From NCBI GenBank assembly GCA_029844215.1, contig CM056718.1, positions 166,273,396 through 166,337,395 of the forward strand: a DNA stretch of 64,000 nucleotides. Direction: 5' to 3'. The notes beneath the pieces are model-generated. The model had not been told where the DNA came from. It did no database searches and saw nothing but the letters and a program-made list of their open reading frames with translations. Source of the DNA: Przewalskia tangutica (lineage: Eukaryota > Streptophyta > Magnoliopsida > Solanales > Solanaceae). Shown here piece by piece: positions 11,388-21,134 of the stretch (position 1 is the first letter of the stretch; the number at the start of each line of letters is the position of its first letter). Made by a program: the position numbers and the translations under genes.

Positions 11388-11626
11388 GCCCGTTTGAATG
11401 GGCGAATGACTTTTGAATTATAAGTTAGAAATTGCAGTTTATGATTTTTAACTTATTTTGTTATTTTGACATAAAATAAGTGCTTAAAATTTATTTTGAC
11501 ATAAAACAAGTGCTTAAAAGTTACTTTGGTTTAAAATCACTTTTTTACTTTACCCAAACACTATAAAAGTGTTTAAAAGCTATTTTGGCTGAAAAGCATT
11601 TAAAATAAGCCTATTCAAACATGCGC
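11388..11626. mobile_element. MITE-like element with GCCCGTTTGAA ends
   Basis: The left end GCCCGTTTGAATGGGC mirrors the right end GCCTATTCAAACATGC. The interior has two copies of ATTTTGACATAAAA-AAGTGCTTAAAA and inverted AAGTGCTT/AAGCATTT segments, so the unit folds back on itself. The target duplication is not clear, so the superfamily is left open. Confidence 0.6.
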
Positions 11627-11776
11627 TAATTGAGTCCACTAACTTGTGAGAAGAAAGAACTCTCACACAACTAGTGTGTCAATTGTGTGGGGCACAAATT
11701 AAAGTTATCCCGAACTTAAAATTTTTGGGTCAAGTACGTAATAACTATAATAAGTTGTCTAGCTGGAAAAGAATTA

Positions 11777-12031
11777 CTCCCTTCGTCCCGTTTTAATTAT
11801 CGTATTAGGTCAAAAGATTTGTCCCAAAATGATTGTCACTTTAGGAATTTAAAACTAAAGATGACAATTATTTCTAACTATATCCTTAACATTAAAGAAG
11901 TAATTATTTTTAATACTACTCAATTCTCAAAAAACATTTGATAACTTAGTAAACTATATCTTATAGTTTATTATTTTTCTTAATAGACATAAAAAAAAGT
12001 TAAAACTATAGTTAAAATAGGATGGAGGGAA
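11777..12031. mobile_element. Stowaway-type MITE, 255 bp
   Basis: Ends CTCCCTTCGTCCCG and (complement of the right end) TTCCCTCCATCCTA continue into TTTTAAYTA on both sides. It is flanked by TA at 11775-11776 and 12032-12033, as expected for a Tc1/mariner-type insertion. Confidence 0.85.
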
Positions 12032-12033
12032 TA

Positions 12034-13136
12034 CTATAAGTTAGCAGCTCATATCTGAACTTTTCGACGAGGAGTATCAGATTTTTGAATACTATACAAA
12101 CAGCAATCTACTAAAGCTTATACTTTAGGTGAGGTGTAATTACGGAGTTTTTTTTTTTGCTAGGAAGATGGAAAAGAAATAGGCGTATAAGGCTTTGGGT
12201 CCTTATACTAACAATAAGGATTATGGAAATATGGTTCAATTAAAAAACATAAATATACTAAGTTTTTAGATCATCCACTTAATTAAGTTGGAGAATAAAT
12301 TTTTGAGAAAAAAAAACGCACATCTGATAAGTTTGAATAGAACCTAATTGGATAGATTAAAGGCAAAATACGTCATCGCCTAAGTTTTGATGTACGGAGT
12401 TACTCGATATTTGTGCTGGTTAAAGATAGTAGGTATCTAATGAAATAATCAAAATACAAGCAAGCTGGTCCGGACACCACCGTCGTAATAAAACAGTTAT
12501 CTGCTTGCATAAATGTTCACACGCCTCGACTTTTAGAACCCGACAGTGATGAGCCCAAGAGTGAAATCTACAAAAGCCCAAATGAGATTTAGTTGAACAT
12601 GGCCCAGACAGTGAAATCAAAATGATCGAAAACTGAAAAAACAGTTAGTCCAAAATTCTCATTTTAGACTTATTTTTGCATTGTAAAAGGTAATTCGTGT
12701 ATACCATTCCTTACTAAAGTTAGTTATTATCATTACATTACTATTTCACTTTATAATGTCTTAAGATTATGTTATATATATTTTATAATTGTGACCAAAC
12801 CAATTTCTGCCCACATCAAATAATTTCAAAGGTCTCTTCTACCTCTCATCAGCATAGATATCAGGTAAATTTATTCACTAAGCTTGGACAAATGAAAAAA
12901 AAATACCTAATTTTACCTTAAGGTGGAATTGAAATTTAACCTTAAAATCTCATGATTTTCAATTTATCTCAGAGATCACTAAGTCACACCCTTAGATGTA
13001 TTCGGTGCCTTATAAAAACTTTGTCCAATTGTCCATGTACTATGGAATGAGAAAACCATATCCAGCCCATGGGAAAAGATGAAGAGCTAGCACACAGGGA
13101 CGCAAATGTACAAGGGCAAGAATCTACAAGGTCAAG
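12034..13136. other. Intergenic, nothing recognised
   Basis: AT-rich with no coding or repeat boundary seen. Confidence 0.5.
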
Positions 13137-13150
13137 AATCTTCAAGGACA

Positions 13151-13506
13151 TATCCAAAGTGTTTGGCCTGGTGGTCAAACATGAGGGTACTGTTCGGGAG
13201 GTTCCGTGTTCGAGTCCTCCCTCAGCGAAAAATTATTCCCCGGAGCATATTCCAAAAGCAAAAGATGGGCGCTAAGGCGCGCTAGCATGCGCAATGTGGG
13301 TTCGATCCCCAACAATTACTTGTCTGGGGGTTGAGTCTTGTGTCATCGATCAGTTGTCTGCTCTCAGATCCTGGCTAATGGAGCACATCCCGCGGTTGAT
13401 CTTGGTGATAGCGATGAGGGACCGGATCTATCATTTCCAAGACGTTTAGATAATACTAGTGAAATAGTCAGGCGCAAGCCTGGATACCTGAATTATTAAA
13501 AAAAAA
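13151..13506 (+). mobile_element. SINE (group C) with A-tail
   Basis: Box A-like TTGGCCTGGTGG at 13163-13174 and box B TGTTCGAGTCC at 13207-13217. A second box B-like GGTTCGATCCC lies about 90 bases later. It ends in an A-run at 13498-13508. The flanks AATCTTCAAGGACA (13137-13150) and AATCTACAAGGACA (13507-13520) match at 13 of 14, a good target duplication. A diverged, inverted relative lies at 43635-43885. Confidence 0.85.
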
Positions 13507-13520
13507 AATCTACAAGGACA

Positions 13521-14950
13521 CGTAGAACTTTTGGAGAAAACCAATGGATTGCTGCCATTACTCCTAAAGGAGCAACGAACCTTTTTTCTTCTAACTTTCA
13601 TCCCTAATGACCTACAGCTATGCCATTAATGTCTCCAATATCGAATTCTATAAGTTCATCCTTTTTTGCCTTCTCCATTTTACTATTCACTACCAAGAAA
13701 GAAACATTATCGAAGAGCTAAATTCTTACAGAACCTCTGGTAAAAATTAACAATTTTCTGATAGTGATCAATCTTTTATTTATTTTTAAGTTCGAGGCAT
13801 GCACCTAATTCACAAATCCGGTATTCATCGAACCAAAGTCATGTGGCTAAATTCCAAAGCAAACCCTTATGTTTTTCGTTTGTACTACACCTGTATATGA
13901 CCTGTATATTCCCTTGTTACCATCCTTTTACCAACAAAAAAAAGGCCTAATGCCTAATGGCTTCTGTAAGGTACTGCATTGTTGAGTTCAAGTGAAATAC
14001 TGAAATAATAACAGCTGAGCTAAGTACATTTCTACCTCTTTCCAGAATCTAAGTACATTCCAACACTTCCAAAGAGATTTTCTTTTACCCTTTCTGGGTT
14101 ACTAAATTTTATACCAAGGAAAATCAGGTATTTTCTGTTAGAGATCCAGTATTTCAGCAACTAGAAAATCTTCTATTACTGTAACATTCACCTTTGCATA
14201 TATAAATTATGAAAACGGAATAATATATTTACCTGAAAATCAGCTGAATTTCTGAATAAAGGCCTGTGAAGAGATTTTGAACCATTACATCACAATGGAA
14301 CAACTATTCTGCTTGATGACACGTTTCTACAAAAGTGCAAAGGTGTCCATTTTTTTCTGCAATCAGTGGCACCATGAACAAAATTTACTACTACTAAAAG
14401 TAAAAGCAACTGGAAAAACCTTATCTGTGCTCCAAAGGTGGAATCTCGCGCCGCGAGTCCGACAGGTCTTTGATGACTCAATTGATTCATCATATTGATT
14501 TCAAAGGTTAGATCAGTATGCACACAAGGGGCTTCATTTACTTCAAGAAACACTGTTGCTGGCGAAATTCGATCTTTGATCATTGCTCCAAATATTCCTT
14601 TGAAATCAATTCAGAATATCCCTTTAAAACAATTGAGAATATCCCTTTAAAACCAATTGAGCTGCTCAAACGAACAGAAAAAAAACTTAATCTTTAATTA
14701 ATTATAAATATACTCATCAATTCAATGCAGTGAAGCAAAAAAAATGAACTTTTACAGATTACAACAGCAGAAATGGATAATCAAATGCAAAAAAATTGCC
14801 TAACCTAAAAATTCACTTCCAGAGACACAAAATTTAACATATTCGCAAGAATCCCAATTGAAAAATGGCTGCTTTCTGGTAGCATCTGCCGTGTAAAAAA
14901 GGGTGAAATAATAATGCTAGGACAAAAAATAATAATTATAATTTCAGCAA
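13521..14950. other. Intergenic, 3' flank of the FLA gene
   Basis: No gene seen. The several hundred bases below 14950 probably include the FLA 3' UTR. A triplicated segment, ATATCCCTTTAAAACAATTGA-like, lies around 14590-14660. Confidence 0.45.
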
Positions 14951-16186
14951 TTAATTAATGACTAGTAGGTAGATGAACCCTATGAACCATAAAAAGATTC
15001 CTTTTCTCCTGTTCCCCACCGATACGTTTCCTAACACCGGCGGCGAAGATAAGTGGCCGCCGTAGATTGCCGGTGAATATTCCGGCGAGAGAGGAATCTC
15101 CGGTGGTGAAGCTACCCCACCATCAATTGGCTTATTATTCACATCAATTGAAAAGTACTCTTTAGGCAACAATACTTTTGATATTCCAAATATGGCCACA
15201 GGATTTTGATCAAATACCGTTTGAGTCACCGAAGCTGTAACAATTCCAGTATTAATCCCAACAGATCCATTAACTCTAGAAATATTCAACGTAAAACTCC
15301 CAGCTCCATTTTGTTCCGTAGCTAATGTTGGTTGAACTGGATTAACTATAGATTCTAACGAACCTAACGGATAATATGAGTGCAAAACATGGAACCTTAT
15401 CACAACAGCTTTTTTTTCTGCTGGCAAAGATTGAAAATCCCTCGAAGATGACATGTCCGAAAATGCATAATCAGTTGGAACAAACAACGTTAACCCCGCC
15501 CCACCTTCATATCTTTCAAATTCCTCTTCTACCCCTGAAGCAGTTAGCATTGAAGCTGCAACATTAAAATTATTACCATCGATAAGTGTTTTCGTAATAT
15601 TAAGACCTAATGGCGGTCGAGTTTCCGAAGCCATAAGATCAAACCCGTTAGGTACTAAAAGTGAATCAACTGTAAAGACAGAGATATTATAAGGTAGGGT
15701 TTTTAGAAGTTCAAGAATTGTAGCGTTTGAAGTTGGTGAATGGATAGTAACTGAATTGGAGTTAATATTACGGGTTATGTTAACCGACCCGAAGTTATTC
15801 GGGGCACGACCCGTGGTTTGAAAGAGAGTGGTGACGAGTTTTCCGGTTGGTGGGATAAGTTTAAGGTATGGTAAAGAGAGGTATTCAAGAAGGACATGGT
15901 AACGGAGGATATCGGCGAGATTGGACGGTGGAGGACGGTGGTTTAAGAGATCGGAGGAGCGGAGGAAGGTGTTGGGGACGGCGAGGAGGGTGACGGAGGA
16001 ACGTTGGGTTAGATCGGCGGCGACGGAGGTGTTAGTGAGGAGATTAGCGAAGTCGGAGAGATTAGGGTAAGAAGATAAGAGATTAGTGATGTTAATGGCG
16101 AAAATGGGGAAATGGAAAGTGGATAAGAGGAGAAAATAGAGGAGTGTAGTAGGGGTAAAATGGGAAATGGAAATTGTGACTGCCAT
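14951..16186 (-). CDS. FLA4: Fasciclin-like arabinogalactan protein, FLA4/SOS5 type
   Basis: A 411-residue, intronless, GPI-anchored wall protein. Residues 1-30 form a hydrophobic signal peptide. The first fasciclin domain (about 35-180) carries LLAVPN (67-72) and LRYHVLLEY (94-102). The second (about 195-345) carries LTLFVPTDYAF (232-242) and RFHVLHSYY (264-272). Residues 358-385 are Pro/Ser-rich with SP and PP pairs, suited to arabinogalactan addition. Residues 396-411 form the hydrophobic tail removed at GPI attachment. N-glycosylation sequons (NIT, NVS, NIS) are frequent. Two fasciclin domains, the short proline-rich C-terminus and the stretch SLESIVNPVQPTLATEQ match Arabidopsis FLA4 (SOS5), which acts with FEI receptor kinases in wall integrity and root growth under salt. 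The start is the first ATG before a good signal peptide. The paralogue assignment is from memory of the family. Confidence 0.93.
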   Translation of the reverse strand: MAVTISISHFTPTTLLYFLLLSTFHFPIFAINITNLLSSYPNLSDFANLLTNTSVAADLTQRSSVTLLAVPNTFLRSSDLLNHRPPPSNLADILRYHVLLEYLSLPYLKLIPPTGKLVTTLFQTTGRAPNNFGSVNITRNINSNSVTIHSPTSNATILELLKTLPYNISVFTVDSLLVPNGFDLMASETRPPLGLNITKTLIDGNNFNVAASMLTASGVEEEFERYEGGAGLTLFVPTDYAFSDMSSSRDFQSLPAEKKAVVIRFHVLHSYYPLGSLESIVNPVQPTLATEQNGAGSFTLNISRVNGSVGINTGIVTASVTQTVFDQNPVAIFGISKVLLPKEYFSIDVNNKPIDGGVASPPEIPLSPEYSPAIYGGHLSSPPVLGNVSVGNRRKGIFLWFIGFIYLLVIN

Positions 16187-16423
16187 TTTTTGTGAAGATT
16201 GAAGCAGAGAGATCTATCTCTCTGAGTGGGAAACAGAGAGTAATGCTCCTTTGGCTTCCACACACATTTTGCCTTGGCCTTCGTGGCCCCCTTCTTGGGG
16301 TTGATGTGTGATGATTATGGTGCATCATGGTCCATGATAGTGATGAAAATTGGTATTTAATCTGTCACCCTGGAACCAATTGAGCTACACCCATGCAGGT
16401 ATATTTACATTCATATTCTCATA
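16187..16423. promoter_or_regulatory. Upstream region of FLA4, with SINE head fragment
   Basis: Contains the presumed 5' UTR and proximal promoter of the minus-strand FLA gene. No convincing TATA box was found. At about 16363-16402 a short minus-strand group A SINE head (TAGCTCAATTGGTTCCA) lies within 220 bp of the start codon. Confidence 0.45.
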
Positions 16424-16618
16424 TCCCTCTGTTCCTATTTAAATATTTTAATCTAATTAAGTACGGAATTTAAAAAAATTAAATTATATAATCTTACATA
16501 ATATTTTTTTTTTTAAAAAGTTATGATTATAAACTTATCACGTAGAATCTTTGAATTTATATATTCTTTTTAGGAGAAATAAAAAAAAAATAAGACACTT
16601 AAAATAAGACGAAAGAAG
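16424..16618. mobile_element. Stowaway-type MITE
   Basis: The left end TCCCTCTGTTCCTATTTAA mirrors the right end TTAAAATAAGACGAAAGAAG, with TA on both sides. It sits next to another MITE, in the FLA4 upstream region. Confidence 0.72.
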
Positions 16619-16625
16619 TAATTTA

Positions 16626-16860
16626 CTCCCTCCGTTTTATATACTTGTCCACATTACTAAAATATTCGTCTCAAATTATTTGCTCACTTTCTAAAAATAA
16701 GATAGAATTAATTATTTTTTTCTCACTTTACTTTAAATATTAATTAATTTTTAAAATAATTAATATTGATTAGAGTGTAATCAATTAGAAAATAATAAAA
16801 ATAATATTAAAAAAATACTCTTTTTATTTATAATTTTTTTAATAGCCGTGGACGAGGGAG
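16626..16860. mobile_element. Stowaway-type MITE
   Basis: The left end CTCCCTCCGTTTTATATACTTGTCCA and right end TGGACGAGGGAG are inverted relatives. The left flank is TA; the right flank TG has lost the match. Confidence 0.75.
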
Positions 16861-17179
16861 TGCTATTCTTTTATCAAGGATAATATATAGAGAGAGTAAA
16901 TTGTGACAGGTGTATTCAATTAAAGTGTGCCAAAAGAAATTCTTTAGCTAGTTTTTGTTGTTTAGTTTAAAGGAAATTCCTTAGTTAGCATTGGTATAGT
17001 TTGGCGAAAAAATGAATTTAAAAAGTATAAATAAAAAAAAGTCTTAAACAAACAAACACCAATAATCTAATGATAGAAATATGTTTTACCATAATTCGAT
17101 TCCTGAATGATACACTTTATAATTGTGTAATTTTAAAATTGACCTTATAAAGTCGTTATTTTTCAATAAGAAATTAAAA

Positions 17180-17607
17180 AACCGACCTCATTAGATCGAT
17201 TTATGCATTTTATAAATCATATATTCATATAACTTTTCGACGTCGTAAAATCGGCAAAATTAAGTAAATAAAATTACTTTGAATGAACTGATCTCATGAG
17301 GTCGATAAATTTGAATTAATAAAAAAATATTTTAAATAAATCCACCTCATGAGGTCAGTTAAAAATAAATGAAAAATAAAATATTTTCATAAATTTAAAA
17401 TATAAATTAATATACCAACCTTATGAGGTCAATATAATTAATAAACAAGGAATCCGTGAGGTCCCATTTTTTGCAACCTCATGAGGTCCCATTTTTTGCA
17501 ACCTCATGAGGTCGGTAATATTTCCAACCCGCCCCTAACTGACTTACGTTTGAGATTGGTTTTGCTCAAAATCAATCTTATGAGGGGGGAAAACAATTAT
17601 TTAGTAG
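17180..17607. mobile_element. CACTA-like right end with palindromic subterminal repeats
   Basis: Seven or eight copies of the palindrome ACCTCATGAGGT or near relatives lie at about 17183, 17293, 17343, 17421, 17451, 17476, 17501 and 17571. They are followed by TTATTTAGTAGTG, whose complement CACTACTAAATAA looks like a CACTA terminus. Arrays of short subterminal repeats beside a CACTA tip are typical of En/Spm elements. No matching left end was found, so this is probably a truncated element. Confidence 0.6.
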
Positions 17608-17687
17608 TGATGAAAGCATCAAATAAGCATTAATTCTCGTATAAATAATCCATATATTATAATTTCTATACATCTACTGTTGAAATA

Positions 17688-18560
17688 TATTGGTAATAAT
17701 AAGGAACGGGAAAATCACAATAACAACGATTGTGAATAAAGAAACTTGTCTCGCTGGTCGATTGATGATCAATCTTTCTTTAAGATAATATTGCCCCGTA
17801 TATTCCTTTCAACGGAGTAATGACAACTTATCTCCCAAGATAAAACATCAACCAAACTAATGAGCAAAGCAGACTCAAGAGTTCGTTATACGAAGAAAGA
17901 TCTTAGAGTGTTTGATTGCTAGAGAGGAAGAACAATTTCAAGAAATTATCTAGAGAATATGTTAAGTGTGTTGTTTCAAATGAGCCAAATGTCTCATTTT
18001 ATAGTGTTGAAAAGATGACTTTCCAATTGTCCATGCAATGGCCTTGAATGACCATGTAATAGCCTTGATTATGGAGTGTTAATTCAGCCAAATAATGGTT
18101 GAATTCATTTGGGATGTAATGGAGGTTTAATGTCTCAAAATCAGCCCAAGAGTCATGTCTTTTCGTCTCCCGTCGCAGCCTTTGGACTACCAGTGTCGCG
18201 GCCCTGCAGGGAGGCGCCGCGGCGCTCCAACTTCAAAGAGTTGGCGCTGCGGCCCTGCATGGAGGCGCCGCGGCGCCACAACTTCAGAGAGTTGGCGCCG
18301 CGGTCCGATATTCATGACTCGTTTCATCTTTAAACACATTGTACACTTCTTCATTCATTTACCAACGTGAAATCAACGTTATTTGACCAATAACCGTCTA
18401 TTTCCTTACGTCTCAAACAATTCATATTTGTATCAATATCTCTTTCATTGAGAAAATATGATCTTGTGGAAACAAGACTTCTCATGTACGGAGCCCCAAT
18501 TATTCGAGTCATAATTAAATAGAATTAACTTTATTTAATGTTTAATAAATATTTTCAACA
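17688..18560. mobile_element. Solo LTR, copia-like, 873 bp
   Basis: Starts TGTTGAAATATA and ends TATTTTCAACA, a long inverted tip around TG...CA. The length matches the 870-876 bp LTRs at 37671 and 40860, but most of the body differs. No 5-bp duplication is seen (TCTAC left, TATAT right), so the isolated state may reflect deletion rather than clean LTR-LTR recombination. It contains the 51-bp GC-rich repeat. Confidence 0.75.
18198..18306. repeat. 51-bp GC-rich tandem repeat inside a solo LTR
   Basis: Units start GCGGCCCTGCA or GCGGTCC at 18198, 18249 and 18300, exactly 51 bp apart. Each full unit contains GGAGGCGCCGCGGCGC, then CAACTTCARAGAGTTGGCGC. Both parts are self-complementary, so each unit can form two hairpins. 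The rest of the LTR is AT-rich. Confidence 0.9.
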
Positions 18561-18980
18561 TATATAACATCCAACCAAACGATTTCTAATGGTCTAACAT
18601 AAGGTCGTAATTTTCTCTCTCTCTCAATATTCTGAGTTTAAGTTTTCAGAATTGAAAATTTAGATGTGGCAATTTATCTTTTAAGGTAGTATTTATTCCG
18701 TATATTTTTATTTAAGATAATAGAATACCTACAAAGTAGAGTGTGTAACAATAAACTCCAAACAAGTTCAGAGATATTTTTATGCCTTTCTTCAAATTTA
18801 ATCTTCGTTAATGAATATCTAGGGACTTTGTATTTCGTTAATGAACCATTTAATGTGAATCCAAGTTAGTCCGTCCAAATAGATTTAAAATAAATAGGCT
18901 AATGACCAACTTATAAAAATAAGTAAGTGGCAAAAGCGTAAAAAGAGATGTGAGCAATTATAAGTATGTTGTTCCTATTT
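18561..18980. other. Intergenic, nothing recognised
   Basis: AT-rich and non-coding. Confidence 0.5.
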
Positions 18981-19172
18981 GGATCCGTGCGAGGTGTGCT
19001 ATCGTACAGGGGGTCCCGAAAAAAATAATATAAACCCTTTTTTTTATTTTTTTATTAAATAGTATTAGTCAGAATTTACTATAAAGACTCATAATTCACA
19101 AATTTTAGATCAATTAAGAATCCATTTTAACAAATTAGAACAGTCCTCAAAATGTTTGAGACGATCCTGACA
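18981..19172. repeat. Dispersed repeat, copy 1
   Basis: From GTGCGAGGTGTGCTATCGTA to TTTGAGACGATCCTGA this matches 42863-43055 at well over half the positions, in the same orientation. No terminal repeats, coding motif or polymerase III boxes were identified, so the class is unknown. Confidence 0.75.
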
Positions 19173-19689
19173 AGTATTTGTCCACTTGTTTGAGTTGTTT
19201 CCTATTTAACAGAAGGATATATCTGCTGTAAAATTTTATAACCCTTGAGACAATGTAATCTCTTAAAATTTATTGTTACTGTAATCGTGTTTATTCTATA
19301 GTATTATCTTTTTAAACAGTATTTTTTCAGATTAACTAGATGTTTTACATTTGGTGGCAACAGATTATTCCTCTTTAGATTTTGTAAGGATACAAAAAGC
19401 TGCTAAATCTAATTAAATAATCCTGAGCCCTCAGTTTGTGAGGAGAGTGGCGCATGATGACTTGTCCAGTGGTATATCTAGGTTGGGCATGGGGTTCATC
19501 AATAGAATCCTCTCGGCCAAATTATGCAAAAATAAGGTATAAATAATTTTTAAAATTATATATATATTATTAAATTCTCTTGATATAATAAAATAATTTA
19601 ATTAAGTGATAAAAGAGGTTCAAAAACTATTTGAGGTCAATAAATTCAAATCTCAAGTGTGACGTTCTAGTAAAAAAAATCAAAGTTCT
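19173..19689. other. Intergenic, nothing recognised
   Basis: No coding or repeat boundary seen. Confidence 0.5.
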
Positions 19690-19885
19690 CTTATATAAAT
19701 TTCTACTCCAGCCGCAGCGTGGGAGTTTCATTCATACTTTGTGGGGATGACTCTTGTGGGCACCAGACAATGTGTCTCCCATCTAGTGGACTGCTGAGTC
19801 ACCATGATTTACCTCCTCCACAAATCTCTGTCAAGTCGGGAGTGGATCATGTGGGCGAGGAGTTTTGACTTTTTGCCTCCAAATA
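19690..19885 (+). mobile_element. SINE (group A), 5'-truncated
   Basis: The inverse of the 806-1043 body: CCGCAGCGTGGGAGTTTCATTC, then CACCAGACAATGTGTCTCCCA, then ACTTTTTGCCTCC. Both polymerase III boxes are missing. Confidence 0.78.
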
Positions 19886-20314
19886 ATTACCAAACAAACC
19901 AGAAGTGATAAGAAAAAAAAGATGCAAAAGTGGCTAGCTTTATGTGTGTGTTTCTTAAAGAAGGTACAATAATTAAAAATCAATTACTGTTCATTTGTTT
20001 GTTTACAAAAAGAGCCTCTTTAGATATACTTGATCAAGTTGGATATTTCTATAGTCTCATGATAAAAGAAGAATGCATTAATCCTTGTGACAAATTAAAT
20101 TTTTTGTTTTGTTTTTTGATTGTCTTTTTAAAGCTGTCTTGAAAGGTTGCATTTATAGGTTAAGATGGTCGGAGTTGGATAGCCAGGACAAAATACACCT
20201 ATGTTGGGACCCCATTACACAAGCTGGATTTTCATGAAGCAAAAACTTTATTTATTCCTTTGTTGTACTTTTTGCAAGTAAATGGAGCTCTAAGATCCGC
20301 ATTGAATGAAAGTA

Positions 20315-20533
20315 ACTCCCTCGGTCCCAACAAAATTATCATATTTTCCGAATTAATTTCTCCCAAAAAAATTAACATATTTATATATTTAAAAATAATT
20401 TAACTTTATGAGATGATTTACAACCACATAAATATCTAAGACTTGTTTTTTATCACACATTTTAAAAATTATTTTTTATTTCTTAAATTTCGTGTCAAAT
20501 CAAACTAAGACAATTTTTTTGGGACGAGAAAGT
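20315..20533. mobile_element. Stowaway-type MITE
   Basis: The left end CTCCCTCGGTCCCAACA and right end TTTTGGGACGAGAAAG are inverted relatives. The interior has the ATTTAACTTTATGAGATGATTTACAACCACA stretch, also seen at about 49975. Confidence 0.75.
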
Positions 20534-20619
20534 TCCTGTCCTAGTTGATCCTGATTCGACATTAAAAGTATATTGATTTTCCCCCAATAACCGAATATTT
20601 TTATCTGTAAATACTGCAT

Positions 20620-20855
20620 ATGATTTCATCCATAAATCAATTTTGTTTCCTATGAATTATAGTCAATAAAAATGCCAGTTCTTACTATTCATATATTATC
20701 ATATGAATATATCACATCAATTCATTATATATAGATGATGAGATTCCATTGATATAGAGTCAATTCCAATAAACTTATTAGAGGGTCTCATTGACGTGCA
20801 TCCACTAGGACTTGAACCTACGAATTCGCCAATTGAATTGGGCGCTTCAACCATA
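20620..20855 (-). other. Nuclear plastid DNA insertion (trnI-CAU/ycf2 side)
   Basis: Read on the minus strand, a tRNA remnant is followed by GTCAATGAGACCCTCTAATA and the AT-rich spacer that follows trnI-CAU toward ycf2 in the plastid inverted repeat. Many differences from the plastid sequence I recall are C-to-T or G-to-A, as in aged nuclear copies. The outer limits are approximate. Confidence 0.75.
20797..20855 (-). pseudogene. trnI-CAU: trnI-CAU remnant of plastid origin
   Basis: The minus strand keeps GGTTGAAGCGCCCAATT, then GGCGAATTCGTAGGTTCAAG, then TCCTAGTGGATGCA, which are the D-arm end, anticodon-arm flank and T-arm/acceptor of plastid isoleucine tRNA. The CAT anticodon is lost (CCCAATTCAATTGG) and about 15 bases of the 5' acceptor and D-arm are missing, so it cannot work. 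Confidence 0.8.
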
Positions 20856-21129
20856 TACGAGTAATATTATTCACATAGTTGTATGTCATAAGTTTGGAAG
20901 TAGCTAAAGGCATCGAGAGGAGAAACTAGTGGGGTCTACTCACGGAAATAAGTGAAACATGAGTAGAATCATTGCTACTCTTTTTACATCTTGTACTACC
21001 TTCTAAGTTCTAAGTTCTAACTATTGGAGTAAAAAGCTACATTGAAGAGACTAAATTCAATTCTTGCAATATTCTATAAATGAGTGTGTTTCAATAATTT
21101 TCTCTAGGTTATTAACCAAATACGATAAT
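20856..21129. other. Intergenic, nothing recognised
   Basis: Short AT-rich gap between the plastid insertion and the solo LTR target duplication. Confidence 0.5.
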
Positions 21130-21134
21130 TGGAT

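Noticed and set aside
13290..13320. tRNA gene suggested by GGTTCGATCCC
   Set aside because: No cloverleaf can be formed; it is the second box B-like stretch of a SINE with a target duplication.
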